A DNA stretch of 64,000 nucleotides from Desulfomicrobium baculatum DSM 4028 (GTDB taxonomy: Bacteria; Desulfobacterota; Desulfovibrionia; Desulfovibrionales; Desulfomicrobiaceae): positions 3,722,501-3,786,500 of the forward strand of contig NC_013173.1 in the NCBI RefSeq assembly GCF_000023225.1. The letters are read 5' to 3'. Positions 43,839 to 51,526 of the stretch are shown here, piece by piece. The notes beneath the pieces are model-generated. The model searched no databases. It was not told the DNA's origin and worked only from the letters and a program-made list of their open reading frames with translations. Made by a program: the position numbers and the translations under genes. Within the stretch, counting starts at the first letter, position 1. Each line of letters opens with the position of its first letter.

Positions 43839-44853
43839 TGTTTTCTGTCAGCTCGCCGCGCAGGTTCCGGGTCATGGTTTGCCGGATGTCTTCGGGAGGC
43901 AGATCCAGGCTGAAAAGATAGATCATCTTGGTCAGGGCCGCCTCGGCCGTCATGTCCACGCCCGAGACAACCCCGGCGCGGGCCAGGGCCGAGCCGGCCT
44001 GGTATCCACCCTGGTCCACTGTGCCGCGCAGGCACTGGGTGCAGTTGACGATGACCACGCCGCGTTTGCTCGCCTCGGCCAAGACGTCCATCAGCTCGGC
44101 GTCGTCGGAGGGGCCGTTGCCCATGCCGTAGGTCTCGAGCACCAGCCCCTGCAGCGGCGAGCGCAGCACGTTGGCCACCAGCTCGGCGGAGATGCCCGGA
44201 AAGAGCCGCAGCGCGCCGACCCTGGCCTCGGACAGGGGGTGCACGGTCAGGCCGTTTGCGGGCCGGGGCGGCAGGAGCAGTTCGGGATGAGGCCGAATGG
44301 TCACGCCGATGTGTCCCAGGTCCGGGTAGTTGGGTGAGTCGAAGGCCTGGAACCCGGCCGCGTCCACCTTGGTTGAACGGCAGCCGCGCAGCAGTCTGTT
44401 GCCGAAGCACAGGCAGACTTCCGAGACCGGGGTCTGGGCTATGACCATGAGCGCGGTGACGAGGTTGTCGCGGCCGTCGCTTCTGACCTTGCACAGGGGG
44501 ATCTGGGAGCCGGTCAGGACCACGGGCTTGGCCAGCCCCTCCAGCATGAAGGGCAGGGCCGAGGCCGTGTAGGCCATGGTGTCCGTGCCGTGGATGACGA
44601 TGAATCCGTCGAATTCGTGGTACTTTTCGGCGATGTCGCGGGCGATGGCCAGCCAGTTTTTCGGGCCCATGTTGGAGGAGTCAAGCAGCGGGGCGTATTC
44701 GCAGATGACGTACTTCGGCATCTCGGGGCTTGAGAAGTCGGGCATGGAAGCCATGACGCGGCCAAGGTATCCGGCTTCCGGCGCATAGCCCTGCGGGGTG
44801 GGCTTCATGCCGATGGTCCCGCCGGTGTAAAGGATGCAGACCTTTTTTTTCAC
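43825..44853 (-). CDS. ansA: Type I L-asparaginase
   Basis: 342-aa cytoplasmic asparaginase hydrolysing asparagine to aspartate and ammonia. First catalytic Thr in LYTGGTIGMKPT (near 10); second in VIHGTDTMAYTA (about 83-95, Thr-Asp), followed by VLTGSQIPL and SDGRDNLVTAL. No signal peptide, consistent with the type I form. GTG start at 44853 is chosen because GGAG lies six bases before it and it overlaps the upstream TGA (GTGA). A TTG nine codons earlier is in frame but lacks a ribosome site. Confidence 0.93.
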   Translation of the reverse strand: MKKKVCILYTGGTIGMKPTPQGYAPEAGYLGRVMASMPDFSSPEMPKYVICEYAPLLDSSNMGPKNWLAIARDIAEKYHEFDGFIVIHGTDTMAYTASALPFMLEGLAKPVVLTGSQIPLCKVRSDGRDNLVTALMVIAQTPVSEVCLCFGNRLLRGCRSTKVDAAGFQAFDSPNYPDLGHIGVTIRPHPELLLPPRPANGLTVHPLSEARVGALRLFPGISAELVANVLRSPLQGLVLETYGMGNGPSDDAELMDVLAEASKRGVVIVNCTQCLRGTVDQGGYQAGSALARAGVVSGVDMTAEAALTKMIYLFSLDLPPEDIRQTMTRNLRGELTENNAGH

Positions 44854-45629
44854 GTCGCGCTCCAGGCCGTGAGCTTCCAATGGATGAACTCCATGATCTC
44901 CTCGTGTTCATTCTTGCCCGCGCCCCGGATCATCATGGGGTCCCCGAAGCAGAAGCGGGCCGGAATCTCCGGCCGGATGCACCCATAATCCTTGCTCAGC
45001 TTGCCCAGGCCCCAGGCGTCGGTCTTGAGGGCCAAGGGCACGACCGGCACCCCCGCCTTCTTGGCCAGCTTGATGCCGATGGAGTTGAAGGCCTGGCGGT
45101 CAAGATTCAGGGTGCGCGTGGTCTGGGGGAAGACGATGACGGAAATGCCGCGCGCGAGGCGTTCCTGCCCCTGCTCCATGACGGTCTTGAAATCGTCCCG
45201 GGCATTGACGCGGTCGACGGCGATGGGTTCGACGGCGTTTACGATCCGCTGGAAGATCGGATAGGTCGTCAAGCTGCGCTTGATCACAAAGGCGATAGGC
45301 CGGTGGGTGGCCAGAATGCCCGGCATGCAGAATGTCTCCAGGGTGGACATGTGGTTGGCCACGACCACGCAGGGTCCGGGCAGGCTGGTGACGGCGGAGA
45401 CGTTCTCGATGTGAAAGCGCAGCCCGCTGGCTTCGGCCCTGCGTATGACGGTCAGGCTGTCCTCGGCCCATTTCTCCATGGAATAGCCGCCTCCCCGGGT
45501 TCGCCACGCCGCTTCGCAGACGATGGATAAAATTCGCGCGTAAAAGGCCGCGCTGGGAAAAAGCCGTGAGAACGGGTCGATCTGAATTTTTGGGGTATGA
45601 TACGGATCGCTGAGTGGTTTGATGTTCAT
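44850..45629 (-). CDS. Lysophospholipid acyltransferase family protein (PlsC-like, atypical motif)
   Basis: 259 aa. PlsC-type acyltransferases carry HX4D and FPEGTRS. Here the block I motif reads NHMSTLE (His93, then Glu98 in place of Asp), and block III reads VFPQTTRTL with Gln for Glu. The order and spacing, and the VPVVPLAL segment (block IV), still support the fold. A hydrophobic stretch lies near 85-90. Possible role: acylation of lysophosphatidic acid or another glycerolipid at the inner membrane. The motif changes make the substrate and activity uncertain. Overlaps ansA by four bases. Confidence 0.75.
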   Translation of the reverse strand: MNIKPLSDPYHTPKIQIDPFSRLFPSAAFYARILSIVCEAAWRTRGGGYSMEKWAEDSLTVIRRAEASGLRFHIENVSAVTSLPGPCVVVANHMSTLETFCMPGILATHRPIAFVIKRSLTTYPIFQRIVNAVEPIAVDRVNARDDFKTVMEQGQERLARGISVIVFPQTTRTLNLDRQAFNSIGIKLAKKAGVPVVPLALKTDAWGLGKLSKDYGCIRPEIPARFCFGDPMMIRGAGKNEHEEIMEFIHWKLTAWSAT

Positions 45630-45762
45630 GCAAAAGCTACCGGATGGGGTTTGAGGGGCCGCAGTGCGCCTGCCCCTTCGTGTTTCGTGCCCGCGGATGG
45701 TAGCTCAAGAGCTTCCCGGCTTCCAGATGTTTTTCAATGGTTTTCCTCCGACGGCCGGGGTT

Positions 45763-46179
45763 TTACAACGCCTGGGTCAGCTTGGTCAGGATGGATGCGA
45801 GCTGTTCCGTTTCCTCCGGGGTCAGGGCGGCCTCGATCTCCCGGGTCAGGTGCAGGTGGTGGGCATGATGCTCAAGGTAGAGCTCCCGCCCGGTCTCGGT
45901 CAGGGACACAAGGATGGAGCGGCGGTCCGTTTCGTGGGGGATGCGGGTCACCAGCCCCTGCTTTTCCAGGCGGTCTATGCCCACGGTCAGGGTCCCGGTG
46001 GTCACGCCCATCTTGGCCGCCAGCTCCTTCATGCGCAACGGGGACTGCTGACCCAGGATCTCCAGGGTGTGCATCTGCGGCAGGGTGATGGGCGTGTCCC
46101 GGACCACGGCCTGTTCCCACGAAGACAGTTTTTCGTAGAATTCGATGAGCAGATCACTGAGTTGTTCAAGATCATGCAT
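45763..46179 (-). CDS. MarR-family transcriptional regulator
   Basis: 138 aa winged-helix protein. Recognition helix region LRMKELAAKMGVTTGTLTVGIDRLEKQGLV (48-77) and the wing RIPHETDRRSILVSLTETG are typical of MarR. The start ATG 46179 (MHDLEQLSD) overlaps the end of the upstream efflux gene by eight bases, so the two are cotranscribed. It probably represses the operon through the paired palindromes at 47132-47176. Effector (metal or organic) unknown. Upstream in-frame codons fall in the efflux gene and were rejected. Confidence 0.9.
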   Translation of the reverse strand: MHDLEQLSDLLIEFYEKLSSWEQAVVRDTPITLPQMHTLEILGQQSPLRMKELAAKMGVTTGTLTVGIDRLEKQGLVTRIPHETDRRSILVSLTETGRELYLEHHAHHLHLTREIEAALTPEETEQLASILTKLTQAL

Positions 46180-47101
46180 GGTCGGCCCCAGGGCATTCTT
46201 GATCCGCGCTTTCCGCCGGACAAGGGCAGGAGTGGACTTCCACGGTGACGTGCTCCAGATGCGTAATTTCGGCGACGAGATCCTTGTAGTATTCGGGAGG
46301 GCGGGGGGTCCTGTCTTCGACCGTGACGTGCGCAGCCAGGCGGCGAGGCCCCACGTTCCAGACGTAGAGGTCGCGGACCCGGACCTCGCCGCCGTCTTCG
46401 ATGCGGCGCAGGATGTCCGCATGCAGTTCCTTGTCCGCGCGATGATCGAGGAGGACCCAGGCGGTCTCGCGCAGCAGGCCGAGCGCCCAGCGTCCGATGA
46501 CCAGGGCTCCGACAATGCCCATGACCGGATCGAGCCAGTTCAGGCCGTAGTATTTTCCGCCCAAAAGAGCGAAGATGGCCAGGATCGATGTCAGGGCGTC
46601 GGCCAGGACATGCATGTAGGCGGCCTTCAGGTTATGATCATGGCTGTGCGCATGGTCCTCATCGCGCAGCCACCATGCGCTGACGAGGTTGATGATCAGG
46701 CCCAGCACAGCCACCAGGGTTGCCGGGCCAAAGGAGATGGGTACGGGGGAGAGCAGCCGCGTGAAAGATTCCCCCGCCATATAGAGGGCCACGAGAATAA
46801 GCCCCACCGCGGAGGCGAATCCGGCCAGGGCATTGACCTTGCCCGCGCCAAAGACCAAGTCGGGGTTGTCGGCGTTCTTGCGGGCCCAGACATAGGCGAA
46901 CCAGGCCACGGCCATGGCACCGGCATGGCTGGCCATGTGCCAGCCGTCGGCCAGAAGCGCCATGGAGCCGAAAGCCCAGCCGGAAAAAATTTCTGCGGCC
47001 ATGGTGACCACGGTCAGCCAGAAGACAAAACGGGTCCCGCGCTCGCCGTGATTAGCCTCGTGGTGATGGTCATGGCCGCAGGAACAGGAATGGTTGTGCA
47101 T
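46172..47101 (-). CDS. Cation diffusion facilitator (DmeF-like metal efflux)
   Basis: 309-aa inner-membrane proton/metal antiporter. His-rich N-terminus (HNHSCSCGHDHHHEANHG), six hydrophobic segments, metal site A in GSMALLADGWHMASH (about 45-60) and in YMHVLADALTSI (near 160: His-Asp pairs), a His-rich loop DEDHAHSHDHN, and a Cys/His-rich tail. The N-terminal His/Cys cluster and long loop fit the DmeF (Co/Ni/Zn) subgroup. Operon leader with a MarR regulator; divergent from a phosphatidyltransferase gene. Confidence 0.92.
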   Translation of the reverse strand: MHNHSCSCGHDHHHEANHGERGTRFVFWLTVVTMAAEIFSGWAFGSMALLADGWHMASHAGAMAVAWFAYVWARKNADNPDLVFGAGKVNALAGFASAVGLILVALYMAGESFTRLLSPVPISFGPATLVAVLGLIINLVSAWWLRDEDHAHSHDHNLKAAYMHVLADALTSILAIFALLGGKYYGLNWLDPVMGIVGALVIGRWALGLLRETAWVLLDHRADKELHADILRRIEDGGEVRVRDLYVWNVGPRRLAAHVTVEDRTPRPPEYYKDLVAEITHLEHVTVEVHSCPCPAESADQECPGADHA

Positions 47102-47131
47102 AGGTGCTCGCTGTTGTTTGTTTGTCGAATT

Positions 47132-47146
47132 GTTTGATTGGCAAGC
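47132..47146. promoter_or_regulatory. Candidate MarR operator 1
   Basis: GTTTGA-TTG-GCAAGC, an imperfect inverted repeat that matches operator 2 at 11 of 15 positions. It lies 31 bp upstream of the efflux gene ATG, where it would overlap that promoter. Confidence 0.5.
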
Positions 47147-47161
47147 AAATAATGTGATATT

Positions 47162-47176
47162 GTTTGAGTGTCAAAC
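47162..47176. promoter_or_regulatory. Candidate MarR operator 2
   Basis: GTTTGA-GTG-TCAAAC, a perfect 6-bp-arm inverted repeat. Its centre is 30 bp from that of operator 1, about three helical turns, so two dimers could bind the same face of DNA between the divergent genes. Confidence 0.55.
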
Positions 47177-47217
47177 TTAAATTTGTTTTTTTCGCATCAG
47201 CATCGCGAGGACGCTTC

Positions 47218-47805
47218 ATGCTTGATACTCATGCCAGACGCCTTGTTCAGCCGATCTTTGACGCAATGGCGCAGGCCTTTGCCCGCAGGGGAATCGGTCC
47301 GCTCGCGGTGACGCTGTCGGCCGCGCTGCTGGGCGGCCTGGCCGCCGGCGCCTTGGCTTTGGACTGGACAATCCTGTTTCTGGTCTTGCTGTGGTTTTCG
47401 GGGCTTCTGGATGCGGTGGACGGAACCCTGGCTCGGCAGAGCGGATTGGCGAGCAGGGCCGGGGCCATGCTGGACATTGTCTGCGACCGGGCTGTGGAGG
47501 CGCTGGTCATCGTGGTCTTCGGGCTGCGTTTTCCGGAGGCCCGGCTTGAACTTCTGGTACTCTGCGCGGCCATCATCCTGTCCCTGACGGTTTTTCTGAC
47601 GGCGGCAGCAGCCCTGCCCTCGTCGGCCGGCAAGAGTTTTCACTATCAGGCAGGGCTGGCCGAGCGCAGCGAGGGTTTTCTGTTTTTCTCCTTCATGGCC
47701 TTGTGGCCGTCAGGAGTCGGGGGAGTGGCGCTGGTCTTTGCTTTGTTCGTATTTATTACGGCAGGCCAGCGATTGCGGGCGGCGCTTGGATTTTTCAGGG
47801 ATTGA
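47218..47805 (+). CDS. CDP-alcohol phosphatidyltransferase family protein
   Basis: 195-aa polytopic membrane enzyme. The family motif D-G-x2-A-R-x(n)-G-x3-D-x3-D is intact: LLDAVDGTLARQSG then AGAMLDIVCDRAVE (about 65-100). It transfers a phosphoalcohol from CDP-diacylglycerol or a CDP-alcohol onto an acceptor (e.g. PgsA or phosphatidylinositol-type products); acceptor unknown. Start ATG 47218 with GAGGA upstream. A GTG at 47164 is in frame but sits inside a candidate operator and has no ribosome site. Confidence 0.87.
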   Translation: MLDTHARRLVQPIFDAMAQAFARRGIGPLAVTLSAALLGGLAAGALALDWTILFLVLLWFSGLLDAVDGTLARQSGLASRAGAMLDIVCDRAVEALVIVVFGLRFPEARLELLVLCAAIILSLTVFLTAAAALPSSAGKSFHYQAGLAERSEGFLFFSFMALWPSGVGGVALVFALFVFITAGQRLRAALGFFRD

Positions 47806-47857
47806 CAATTGCCCCGGGCTTTGAAAGTCCCGGAAACAAACAATTCTGGAGGCAACA

Positions 47858-48121
47858 GTGCAGGACAAAGACGGTATCTTTTATTATCCTTATCCCGAGA
47901 ACAAGCGCATCCGCATGTATGTGCGCGAACAGGACGGGAACGTCGAATTTAGACTCAATAATGTTGATCATCCCGAGATATGGGAACGTCACGGCTGGCT
48001 GGACATGGACATCATCAAGCGGAGCGCCAAGATGTACGAAGAGCGTGGTTCAAAGGTCGATCCGACGAAGATTTACGATCTGGAAACCGCGCGTTATCTG
48101 CTGAAAGAATCCAAAAAATAG
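47858..48121 (+). CDS. Conserved-looking hypothetical protein (87 aa)
   Basis: 87 aa, charged and soluble, with a Tyr-rich start (DGIFYYPYPENKRIRMYV) and no membrane segment. GTG start at 47858, preceded by CTGGAGGCAACA. I do not recognise the family. Composition and codon usage match the neighbours, and it sits between the phosphatidyltransferase gene and a TrpF-like gene on the same strand with short gaps. No function is proposed. Confidence 0.75.
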   Translation: MQDKDGIFYYPYPENKRIRMYVREQDGNVEFRLNNVDHPEIWERHGWLDMDIIKRSAKMYEERGSKVDPTKIYDLETARYLLKESKK

Positions 48122-48149
48122 TGATTCCGGGCATGCACGGGGAGAGGGT

Positions 48150-48827
48150 ATGATTATCGACGGTCTGGTGCAGGTGGCGGGAATTCGCAGCCCTGGCGAG
48201 GCGCGCATGCTGCTGGACTGCGGCGTGGATCTGCTCGGTTTCCCCCTGCGGCTGCCCGTTCATGCGCCGGACACCTCCGAAGAAACGGCCCGCGCCATCA
48301 TTGAAGAGGTGGGCCCTGCGCTCTGCGTACTCATCACCTACGAGGAGGACCCGGATCGACTCGTTGATCTGTGTCGTTTTCTGAACGTGGGCACGGTGCA
48401 GATGCACGCAGACGTCTCCCCGGACACTTTGGCCCGGATCAAGTCCCGCGCCCCTTTGAACATCTTCAAAAGTTACGTCGTGGGCCGGGAGTCCATGGGG
48501 CCGGCGCAGTTCGCGCAGGCCTACTCACCGGTTTGCGACGCCTTCATCACCGACACCTTCGACTCCAACACCGGCGCCAGTGGGGCGACGGGTCAGGTCC
48601 ATGACTGGTCCGTGAGCGCGGAGCTGATTCAGCGCAGTCCGCGTCCGGTTATTCTGGCCGGTGGCCTGAATCCGGCCAATGTGCGGGCGGCTATCAAAAC
48701 CGTGCGTCCGGCCGCCGTGGACGTGCATACCGGCGTGGAAGCCCCTGACGGCTCCAAGGCTTCGGACCTGGTGCGCGCCTTCGTACGCGAAGCCCGCGCC
48801 GGATTTGCCGAGACGGCCGGATCCTGA
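48150..48827 (+). CDS. TrpF-like phosphoribosylanthranilate isomerase homologue lacking the catalytic Cys
   Basis: 225-aa TIM barrel similar to N-(5'-phosphoribosyl)anthranilate isomerase. Conserved: TVQMHAD, the second catalytic Asp in ITDTFDSN, phosphate-binding VILAGGLNPANVRAAI and AVDVHTGVEAPDGSKA. But the KICG motif holding the general-base Cys near residue 7-10 reads VQVAGI, with Ala at position 10, and the VSSGVE motif reads VHTGVE. It is therefore probably not a working TrpF but a paralogue with changed chemistry or function. No other trp gene is in view. Confidence 0.8.
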   Translation: MIIDGLVQVAGIRSPGEARMLLDCGVDLLGFPLRLPVHAPDTSEETARAIIEEVGPALCVLITYEEDPDRLVDLCRFLNVGTVQMHADVSPDTLARIKSRAPLNIFKSYVVGRESMGPAQFAQAYSPVCDAFITDTFDSNTGASGATGQVHDWSVSAELIQRSPRPVILAGGLNPANVRAAIKTVRPAAVDVHTGVEAPDGSKASDLVRAFVREARAGFAETAGS

Positions 48828-48873
48828 TCGTATTCAGCCAAAGATTTTTTAGGGGCAGGACTCTTTTTCGATT

Positions 48874-48914
48874 CACGCCCTGGTCCGGCGGCAGTTCCGC
48901 CGGGCCAGGGCGTG
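48874..48914. terminator. Hairpin between convergent genes
   Basis: An 18-bp stem starting CACGCCCTGG and ending CCAGGGCGTG with loop of five and one G-T mismatch. No T-run on either side, so intrinsic termination is uncertain. It separates the TrpF-like gene from the convergent oxidoreductase gene. Confidence 0.5.
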
Positions 48915-48927
48915 CGTGCGTGGGACC

Positions 48928-49995
48928 TTAAGGCAGGGGTTCGAAGGTGTAGGCCACGTTTGCCTCTGCGGAGGAATACAGCGGCAACTCCTTGCCCTGG
49001 CGCACATCCTCCACGAAGTTTGGGTTGAGCAGGATGGACTTGCCGGACAGGACAATGTCCGCCTCGGCAAGCGCCTCCTGCGCTGTCCTGCGGTCGTGGA
49101 TCTTGCCGCAGATCATGAGCGGTTTGGTGGTCCGGGAGCGTGTCAGGCCGCTCATGGTCTGCTCCGTGCCAAAAGCCTTGCCCTTGAAATCGTAGGTCGA
49201 GAGGGACAGGGCGTCGATGGGCTCGGAATCGATGAGGTCGATGAGCTCTTCCCACTCTCGGGCATCCTTGCACAGGGATACGTCCATGTCCGCGATGCCC
49301 CAGTTGGAAACGCGAAATGTGAGCAGCGTGTCTTTGGGCAGAACATCGCGCACGGCGCGGATGATCATTCGCGCGAAACGAAAACGGTTGGCCATTGTGC
49401 CGCCGTATTCATCGGTGCGATGGTTTGAATAGCTGGAGAGGAACTGGTTGATGAGGTAGCCGTGGGCGCCGTGGATCTCCACTCCGTCAAATCCGGCGGC
49501 CACTGCCCCCTTGGCTGTCTCCACGAACCCGCTGACGACATGGGCGATGTCGAAATGACTCATGGCGTCGGGCACGGGGTAGGGCTGGCCGGTGAGCGGA
49601 TTGGCCTGCTTGGGCGTGACGGGGCTGGGCGCGATGGAACGGCCGGCGGGGTTGATTTCCGGCCAGGCCATGCGTCCGCAGTGAAACATCTGCATGATGG
49701 AGACTGCTCCGCGCGCGCGGATGGCCTCGGTGACGGCTTTCCAAGCATCGATCTGGGGCTGGGTCAGCAATCTGGCCTGGCCAGGATACCCCTGGGCGCT
49801 CTCGTAGTCCGTGACGATGGCCTCGGTGAAAACCAGGGCCGCGCCGTTTTGGGCCCGCCGGACCAAAAGATCCAGGACGTCCTGGCGCGGAATGGCTTCC
49901 CTGCCTGCGGACATGCGGGTCATGGGCGCCACGCCAAGGCGGTTCCGCAATGTGTATGCGCCAAGCGTGAAAGGTGCGAAGATATCCGCAGTCAT
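48928..49995 (-). CDS. NADH:flavin oxidoreductase, Old Yellow Enzyme family
   Basis: 355-aa FMN-binding TIM barrel. N-terminal RNRLGVAPMTR (FMN site), EAIVTDYESAQGYPGQ, and the substrate-binding pair in EIHGAHGYLINQFLSSYSNHRTDEYGG (near 185-210), followed by RVSNWGIAD. It lacks the C-terminal FeS/NAD domain of the larger 2,4-dienoyl-CoA reductases, so it is a short OYE reducing activated C=C bonds with NAD(P)H. Substrate unknown. No obvious operon partner. Confidence 0.9.
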   Translation of the reverse strand: MTADIFAPFTLGAYTLRNRLGVAPMTRMSAGREAIPRQDVLDLLVRRAQNGAALVFTEAIVTDYESAQGYPGQARLLTQPQIDAWKAVTEAIRARGAVSIMQMFHCGRMAWPEINPAGRSIAPSPVTPKQANPLTGQPYPVPDAMSHFDIAHVVSGFVETAKGAVAAGFDGVEIHGAHGYLINQFLSSYSNHRTDEYGGTMANRFRFARMIIRAVRDVLPKDTLLTFRVSNWGIADMDVSLCKDAREWEELIDLIDSEPIDALSLSTYDFKGKAFGTEQTMSGLTRSRTTKPLMICGKIHDRRTAQEALAEADIVLSGKSILLNPNFVEDVRQGKELPLYSSAEANVAYTFEPLP

Positions 49996-50075
49996 GGTGA
50001 GCTCCTGGTAGTTAGAGGTGCTGATGACGAGGGCCTTGCCGGCTGATAATTTGGCCGGACAAGGACGGCAGGCTT

Positions 50076-51491
50076 CTACTTGAGGTCGAAGAGAATGCCG
50101 CCGGTCCCGTCCGGAACCGGTATCGGCGGTTCCGGCGCATGGTAGATCTTGCGAATTTTTTCGCCGAGCACGCGCAGGTCTTCCAGGGACCGCTTTGAAT
50201 CGCTGACCTTGTCCAGCAGACGCGCGAGAAGCTGTTCCTTGCGCTGGCCGTCCGCGGTGGATTTCAAGGCTTCGATATAATCCGACATCAGCCCGTACTG
50301 CATGGCCTGGGCCTGCGCGATGTTGTTCAGGCGGTCCGAGAGGCCGCCCATGGTTCGGCGGTAGGTTTCCAGCTCCGTGCGTTCGATCAGGGCGCGCATG
50401 TCGTGCAGGATGATCTGGTAACTTTCCAGGAGTCCCGAGTTGCGGTTTTTCCTGCAGCCTCCGGTCACGACGACATCCACGGTCTCTCCAGACAGGGTCT
50501 TGAGCCGGGTCGGGTGGTCGGTGATGCTGCCGTCCTGGATGATGGCGGTCATGATGGCCTTTCGTTCCTTTTCGGCCGTGAAATGGTCGACGACGTTGCC
50601 CTTCAGGGCATGCTCGCGGTTTTCATACCCGAAGAGTGAGATGGCGGCCTGGTTTATGTCCACGAAGCTTCCATCCGGCATGGCCACGAAGATGGGGTCG
50701 GTGGAGTACTGAAAGATACGCCGGTACTTCTGCTCGTTGACGCGCAGCTTTTCCTCGTCGTTCTTGCGATCCGTTATGTCCTTGATGAAATGGTAGACCT
50801 GCTGGATTCTGCCCAGGCCCTGTTCCTTGTAGATGACTTCGCCCTCGTCCCGCACCCAGCGGATATCGCCGTTGGCGTGGACGATGCGGTACTCGATGCG
50901 GTCGATCTCATTTTCGATGAGCCCTGCATAGAAGGCCTGAACCTTTGCGCTGTCCTCGGGGAAGACCAGGTCGATGGGGTGAAAGATGTTGCCGACAAAC
51001 TGGTCCGCCGGAAGTCCGTAGATTCCCTCTGTAGCGCTGTTGGCCGACTCTATGCGTGAATGTTCGCGGTCGAAGGCCATGATCACTTCCGGGATGGAAT
51101 CAAGAATGCGCTTGAGTTTTTGGCTGGTCTTCGTCTTCTGGGTGATGTCGGTCAGGGAGCAGAGCAGCGCAGGCAGGCCCAGGTAGCTGATTTTTTTGGC
51201 CTGCATTTCGACAAACGATTCGGCCCCGTTTGCATCCTGCAGGGTGAATTCGACCGTTTTTTGCGAGCAGCTCGGTTCGTCCGGAATTCCAAGCAGGTAC
51301 TTCTCGACCCGGTCGCGGTGCTTGGGGATGACGAAGTCGCAAAAAAATCTTTCTCGCAGAGTCTCTCGGCCGGCGTTGCAGATCGTGGCAAAACAGAGGT
51401 TGGCGTGGGCAATCCTGCCGTCGCGCAAAATCACCGCGCCCTGGCTCAGGGCGTCGAGCAGCTGGATGTGTTCAGGGTTCATAAGGTGCAT
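50076..51491 (-). CDS. Multi-PAS domain protein without recognisable output domain
   Basis: 471 aa. Three PAS-like regions: about 12-115 (ILRDGRIAHANLCFA), 128-255 (MAFDREHSRIESANSATEGIYG, with PAC motif VYHFIKDITDRK), and 265-375 (FVAMPDGSFVDINQAAISLFGYE). The rest, about 380-450, is helical (RRTMGGLSDRLNNIAQAQAMQYG) and resembles a dimerisation helix, with no HATPase, GGDEF, EAL, HTH or methyl-accepting part. It is cytosolic with no signal peptide. It may sense a ligand and act by protein contact. ATG 51491 follows AGGA. Confidence 0.85.
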   Translation of the reverse strand: MHLMNPEHIQLLDALSQGAVILRDGRIAHANLCFATICNAGRETLRERFFCDFVIPKHRDRVEKYLLGIPDEPSCSQKTVEFTLQDANGAESFVEMQAKKISYLGLPALLCSLTDITQKTKTSQKLKRILDSIPEVIMAFDREHSRIESANSATEGIYGLPADQFVGNIFHPIDLVFPEDSAKVQAFYAGLIENEIDRIEYRIVHANGDIRWVRDEGEVIYKEQGLGRIQQVYHFIKDITDRKNDEEKLRVNEQKYRRIFQYSTDPIFVAMPDGSFVDINQAAISLFGYENREHALKGNVVDHFTAEKERKAIMTAIIQDGSITDHPTRLKTLSGETVDVVVTGGCRKNRNSGLLESYQIILHDMRALIERTELETYRRTMGGLSDRLNNIAQAQAMQYGLMSDYIEALKSTADGQRKEQLLARLLDKVSDSKRSLEDLRVLGEKIRKIYHAPEPPIPVPDGTGGILFDLK

Positions 51492-51526
51492 ATGTTCATT
51501 CCTGGTCGGGGGCTCCCCCCGACCGA

